Part shown: in pieces, positions 33,856 through 37,276 of the stretch
Position numbering within the stretch: position 1 is the stretch's first letter
Layout: every line of letters begins with the position of its first letter
Assembly: GCA_022711175.1 (NCBI GenBank)
Contig: JAKLFM010000028.1
Coordinates: 1 to 37,276 of the forward strand
Reading direction: 5' to 3'
Source of the DNA: Bacteroidota bacterium
Lineage (GTDB): Bacteria; Bacteroidota; Bacteroidia; Bacteroidales; UBA4417
DNA length: 37,276 bases
Translations under genes and position numbers: made by a program
Notes under the pieces: model-generated
What the model saw: only the letters and a program-made list of their open reading frames with translations
Told to the model about the DNA's origin: nothing
Database searches by the model: none

Positions 33856-35727
33856 TCAGCGGCCAATATAAACAAGCAATACCGAAATATCGGAGGGCGA
33901 TACTCCGCTGATACGCGATGCCTGGCCAATGGTTGCCGGTCTTGCTTTTGAGAGTTTGTCCCTTGCTTCCCAGGAGAGCGCCTTGATGCTCCAATAATCA
34001 AAATCGGGTTTTAGAACCATATCTTCAAATTTCGAAAGTTTATGCGCAATTTCCATCTCTTTTTCAATATAGCCTTCATATTTCACAAGAATTTCGGCTT
34101 CTTCAATTATTTCATCTCCGGCTTTAAGTGCAACTGAAACATGGTGAAACAATTCAGGGATAGTTTTCATCAGGCCTTTAAGATCAACCTGCGGACGAAG
34201 CAACAATGAAGCGATTTTTACTTTTTGAAGTATAGCAGCTGTACCTTCACTTTCCAGGTAACCATTAACCAAATCAGGTGAAACACTTTCACTTTTCAGA
34301 TAATGAATAAGTGATTCAACGGCGGTTTTCTTCTCCGTAACCCTATTAAACCTGTGCTCCGAAGCTAATCCGAGCTGGTAGCCCTTTTCGGTTAAACGCA
34401 GATCGGCATTGTCCTGTCTCAGCAAGATACGGTATTCGGCCCGAGAAGTAAACATACGGTAAGGTTCGTCAACACCTTTTGTTATCAGGTCATCAATCAG
34501 AACGCCAATATAGGCTTCGGAACGTTTAAGAGAAAAAGGTTCCTTGCCTGTGCAATTCTGGTGTGCGTTAATACCGGCTATTAATCCCTGTGCAGCAGCT
34601 TCTTCGTACCCTGTAGTACCATTAATTTGTCCGGCGAAAAACAAGTTAGTAATGAGCCTGGTTTCAAGTGTTGGTTTGAGCTGAACCGGAGGAAAATAGT
34701 CATATTCGATGGCATACCCGGGGCGAAAAATCCTTGCATTTTCGAGCCCCGGAATAAGGTGCAGGGCTTTAACCTGTATTTCTTCGGGAAGTGAAGAGGA
34801 AAAACCGTTGAGGTAATATTCAACAGTATTCCAGCCTTCGGGCTCAACAAATAACTGGTGACGGGTTTTATCGGCAAACCTGTTTATTTTATCTTCGATT
34901 GATGGGCAATACCTTGGACCTATTCCCTCAATACGTCCTGTAAACATGGGTGACTGATCAAATCCTGTTTTCAGAACTTCGTGTACTTCTGGACTTGTAT
35001 ATGTTATGAAGCAGCTCCGCTGCTGTGCAGGAGGTTTAGTATCGGTGAACGAAAATGTGCCAGGATTTTCGTCCCCTTTTTGTTCCTGCATTTTGCCGAA
35101 GTTGATGCTTCGCCCATCAATTCTTACAGGAGTACCTGTTTTCATTCTGTTGGATTCAAAGCCGAGATCTCTCAGATTTTCGGTCAAGCCCAATGCAGCT
35201 TTTTCACCGATTCTGCCTCCGCCAAATTGCTTAAGCCCGATATGAATTAATCCATTGAGGAAAGTACCGTTGGTAAGAATAACTGCTTTTGCGGTAATCC
35301 TGTGGCCCATGGATGTTACAACTCCCCTTGCGAATCCATTAGCTGTTAAAATTCCGGTTACAGTATCCTGCCAGAAATCCAGATTATGAATACCTTCAAG
35401 CGTTAACCTCCACTCTTCGGAGAATCGCATTCTGTCGCTCTGTGCCCTCGGGCTCCACATTGCGGGTCCTTTTGAGCGGTTTAACATGCGAAACTGAATC
35501 ATGGTTTTGTCGGTTACAATACCTGAATAACCTCCAATTGCATCGATTTCGCGGACTATTTGTCCTTTTGCTATTCCTCCCATAGCGGGATTGCACGACA
35601 TTTGTGCAATCGTCATCATATTCATTGTTATAAGCAGTACCGATGAACCAAGGTTTGCAGCAGCTGCCGCAGCCTCACATCCGGCATGACCGGCTCCAAC
35701 AACAATTACATCGTATTCTTTAAACAA
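33856..35727 (-). CDS. mnmG: tRNA uridine-5-carboxymethylaminomethyl modification enzyme MnmG
   Basis: MnmG (GidA) is the FAD-dependent partner of MnmE. Together they install carboxymethylaminomethyl or aminomethyl groups at C5 of wobble U34 in certain tRNAs, using methylene-tetrahydrofolate. The 623-residue length fits the family. The FAD dinucleotide motif GAGHAG is at 11-16, followed by the signatures SCNPAMGGIAKGQIVREIDA and GPAMWSPRAQSDR, then GPRYCPSIEDKINRFADK, FFAGQINGTTGYEEAAAQG and SRAEYRILLRQDNADLRLT. The C-terminal helical domain that contacts MnmE and tRNA is complete. MnmE is not in the window. Both flanking spacers carry parS-like sites, and gidA lies near the replication origin in many bacteria. 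Confidence 0.97.
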   Translation of the reverse strand: MFKEYDVIVVGAGHAGCEAAAAAANLGSSVLLITMNMMTIAQMSCNPAMGGIAKGQIVREIDAIGGYSGIVTDKTMIQFRMLNRSKGPAMWSPRAQSDRMRFSEEWRLTLEGIHNLDFWQDTVTGILTANGFARGVVTSMGHRITAKAVILTNGTFLNGLIHIGLKQFGGGRIGEKAALGLTENLRDLGFESNRMKTGTPVRIDGRSINFGKMQEQKGDENPGTFSFTDTKPPAQQRSCFITYTSPEVHEVLKTGFDQSPMFTGRIEGIGPRYCPSIEDKINRFADKTRHQLFVEPEGWNTVEYYLNGFSSSLPEEIQVKALHLIPGLENARIFRPGYAIEYDYFPPVQLKPTLETRLITNLFFAGQINGTTGYEEAAAQGLIAGINAHQNCTGKEPFSLKRSEAYIGVLIDDLITKGVDEPYRMFTSRAEYRILLRQDNADLRLTEKGYQLGLASEHRFNRVTEKKTAVESLIHYLKSESVSPDLVNGYLESEGTAAILQKVKIASLLLRPQVDLKGLMKTIPELFHHVSVALKAGDEIIEEAEILVKYEGYIEKEMEIAHKLSKFEDMVLKPDFDYWSIKALSWEARDKLSKARPATIGQASRISGVSPSDISVLLVYIGR

Positions 35728-35735
35728 TTTAATCT

Positions 35736-35751
35736 CGTTTCACGTGGAACA
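35736..35751. promoter_or_regulatory. parS-like centromere site, second copy
   Basis: Reads CGTTTCACGTGGAACA, or TGTTCCACGTGAAACG on the minus strand. This differs at one position from the B. subtilis-type parS TGTTCCACGTGAAACA and at two from the perfect palindrome 1.9 kb away. It lies directly upstream of mnmG, within its leader, so ParB binding could also touch mnmG expression. Confidence 0.68.
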
Positions 35752-35756
35752 ACAGC

Positions 35757-35783
35757 CGGAACCTTTATCTGTCAATGGTTCCG
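35757..35783 (-). other. Hairpin between ybeY and mnmG
   Basis: CGGAACC (35757-35763) and GGTTCCG (35777-35783) form a 7-bp stem with a 13-base loop, five bases after the ybeY stop codon. No T run follows on the minus strand, so it is at best a weak terminator. It sits just before the parS-like site. Confidence 0.35.
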
Positions 35784-35788
35784 TCATT

Positions 35789-36214
35789 TTAGCTTAGACT
35801 CTCATTAAGTTTTTCGAGGCAACGATTTTCACTGTTTCTCATTTCTGATTTTTCAATCTCGGTTTTATCCTTTTGTCCTGTGAGGTGAAGGATTCCGTGA
35901 ACCATTACCCTGTGTAACTCTTCGGCAAAGGTATTTGAAAACTTGCGTGCATTTTCGGCAACCCGTTCAATGCTGATATATATATCGCCCGACAATATTT
36001 TCCTTTCTGAATAATCGAATGTAACAATATCTGTTAACGTATTGTGCTTCAAATACTTTCGATTTATATCCAGTAAAAAGTCATCGTTGCAAAATATATA
36101 ATTGACGTCTCCGGGTTTGTATCCGGCTTCAATAATTGTCTCGGTCAACCATTTACGTAGTAATTGCCTTTGCTGTAGTTTTAAGAGTACTTCCTGAAAA
36201 TTGAATGTGATCAT
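35789..36214 (-). CDS. ybeY: Endoribonuclease YbeY (rRNA maturation factor)
   Basis: YbeY is a small metal-dependent RNase needed for 16S rRNA 3'-end maturation and ribosome quality control. The 141-residue length fits. Family blocks are present: NYIFCNDDFLLDINRKYLKHNTLTDIVTFDY, then GDIYISIERVAENA and the metal site HRVMVHGILHLTGQKDK. The first two ligands are H106 and H110; the third position, His in E. coli (HGxLHLxGxDH), is D116 here, which could still bind metal. The gene starts 12 bases after the DUF4175-like gene ends, so the two are probably one operon, with mnmG next. Confidence 0.94.
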   Translation of the reverse strand: MITFNFQEVLLKLQQRQLLRKWLTETIIEAGYKPGDVNYIFCNDDFLLDINRKYLKHNTLTDIVTFDYSERKILSGDIYISIERVAENARKFSNTFAEELHRVMVHGILHLTGQKDKTEIEKSEMRNSENRCLEKLNESLS

Positions 36215-36226
36215 GACTGGCAGGGA

Positions 36227-37276
36227 TTATTCAAAGGTTAGAAAGTATTCATTTGCTTTCTTTTTGTAAAAAGGCTTAAGTGACGGCGGCACTGTTCGGA
36301 TCATTTCGCTTTCTCTTTGTTTGATTTTGTTGTATTCAAAAAAAGCTGCAGGGTTAATGTTTTGTTTATCAATGCCTTCGTTAGATTCACGCTTTTGATC
36401 CTGTTCCCGCTGTTGCTCGGCTTTTTCACTTTCGAGTAATCGAGTAACAATATCCTGCTGCCGAAGCATGGTTTCGCGGGTAATCCGTTTGTTTACAAGG
36501 TCTGTTTCGGTTTGTTCCATCTGTTGCATCATTTGTTTGATGTTTTTATCAACACCGCTACCTTGTTTTTGCATCTCCTCCCCTGCTTCCTGCAATTGCT
36601 TTCTCAATGCTTCCTGCTGTGCTGCCATCCTTGCGAGTTGTTCGCTCAGTTTACGATTTCCCTGCTGCCCCGGCTTATTTCCAGTCTTTTCCATTGAGTT
36701 TTTCATTTCTCCCAGCTGCTTGTTCAATTGTTCCTGAAGCTGCCTCAATGATTTCATTTTTCCGCTTTTTCCGCCACCGGACTTAGGATTATTGCATTGC
36801 GATTTTGACTTTCCCGAGCCGCTCATCGGCATATTCGATTCCATTTCTTTCATTGATTCAGCCAGCATAAGTGCAAGATCATTCACTGATGTCATGATAT
36901 ATTGCTGTTTTGATTTGGCTGTGGGAACCGTTCGGTTGTTTAGCGCTTCAATGGTTTCACCCATGTTGTTGTTAATTGCGCTGATTTCACGCATTACGAA
37001 AGGCTGTATTGCTGCTTGTCGTTTACTAAGCTGTATGAGCGAATCTTCAACCATCTGCAGGTCATCCTTCAGGTTTTTTTGGTCCTGTATTGCCTGAATA
37101 TACTTTGGATTGTTAACTCCGATAGTATTTAGCCTGTTCATTAATTCTTCCTGTCCGAACGAAATGTCCACGAGGTTTTCAAGAATCTGGCGCAGCGTTT
37201 CAATATCCTCAGCATTGTTTTCCTGTTCCATTTCCTGCTGCATGTTCTGCAGTTTATTACCTAGCTCCTTCATTTT
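36227..37276 (-). CDS. DUF4175-like coiled-coil protein, 5' end outside window
   Basis: The minus-strand frame stays open through the right edge (the last codon reads AAA before an internal ATG at 37273), so only the C-terminal ~350 residues are seen. They are very rich in Gln, Glu, Lys and Met with long coiled-coil stretches (NKLQNMQQEMEQENNAED, QLQEQLNKQLGEMKNSMEK, QMMQQMEQTETDLVNKRI). A Gly/Ser/Lys-rich break falls near the middle (MSGSGKSKSQ, SGGGKSG), and the C-terminus is conserved (NPAAFFEYNKIKQRESEMIRTVPPSLKPFYKKKANEYF). This matches the C-terminal half of the long DUF4175-type proteins of Bacteroidota, whose N-terminal part is a membrane and beta region. Function is unknown. It precedes ybeY by 12 bases. 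Confidence 0.78.
   Translation of the reverse strand, partial: KMKELGNKLQNMQQEMEQENNAEDIETLRQILENLVDISFGQEELMNRLNTIGVNNPKYIQAIQDQKNLKDDLQMVEDSLIQLSKRQAAIQPFVMREISAINNNMGETIEALNNRTVPTAKSKQQYIMTSVNDLALMLAESMKEMESNMPMSGSGKSKSQCNNPKSGGGKSGKMKSLRQLQEQLNKQLGEMKNSMEKTGNKPGQQGNRKLSEQLARMAAQQEALRKQLQEAGEEMQKQGSGVDKNIKQMMQQMEQTETDLVNKRITRETMLRQQDIVTRLLESEKAEQQREQDQKRESNEGIDKQNINPAAFFEYNKIKQRESEMIRTVPPSLKPFYKKKANEYFLTFE

Overview
The window looks like a chromosome segment of a Bacteroidota bacterium, most likely class Bacteroidia. Supporting this are the families that I know mainly from this phylum (DUF4837, DUF4292, DUF3127, DUF4175-like), the many secreted and lipoprotein genes, start codons without Shine-Dalgarno sequences, and phylum-type -7 boxes (TAnnTTTG) upstream of several genes. 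I see no transposase, integrase, phage gene, CRISPR array, tRNA or rRNA. Coding density is high and no gene-free stretch exceeds 300 bases. The largest gaps are 1946-2180 (two hairpins), 7141-7355 (a promoter-like box only) and 22903-23149 (hairpins).

Region 1 (1-6270, + strand) is a probable glycan-related locus. It holds the 3' part of a DUF4874/DUF4832 protein, a PKD-domain lipoprotein with a CBM9-like C-terminus, and two translationally coupled secreted TIM-barrel proteins that resemble glycoside hydrolases but fit no family I can name confidently. A canonical terminator splits it into two transcription units and another closes it. A converging DMT/EamA permease follows (6274-7140).

Region 2 (7356-13294, - strand) encodes unusual envelope or secreted proteins. 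One tight three-gene operon makes an IPT/Kelch lipoprotein, a small outer-membrane barrel and a secreted WD40 propeller. Next to it is a LamG protein carrying DUF4177-like repeats, an architecture I do not recognise.

Region 3 (13362-23326) is mostly housekeeping: pdxB, a DUF3127 OB-fold protein, a secreted metallophosphoesterase, a thioredoxin-like protein with a CtpA-type protease and an SDR reductase, then DUF2147, DUF4837, an MltD-like transglycosylase with three LysM domains, and a short tatA gene (58 codons). A strong hairpin with a T-tract ends only a few bases before the DUF4837 start codon.

Region 4 (23457-32766, - strand) is envelope biogenesis: a polysaccharide flippase, then a TPR protein, a DUF4292 lipoprotein and an EnvC-like amidase activator in one tight operon, preceded by a very large orphan sensor histidine kinase.

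Region 5 (32893-37276, - strand) contains a zinc-ribbon methyltransferase, mnmG, ybeY and the 3' part of a DUF4175-like coiled-coil protein. Both intergenic spacers flanking mnmG carry a parS-like centromere palindrome (one perfect, one with two differences from the perfect palindrome). This suggests that the right end of the window lies in the origin-proximal, ParB-bound part of the chromosome.
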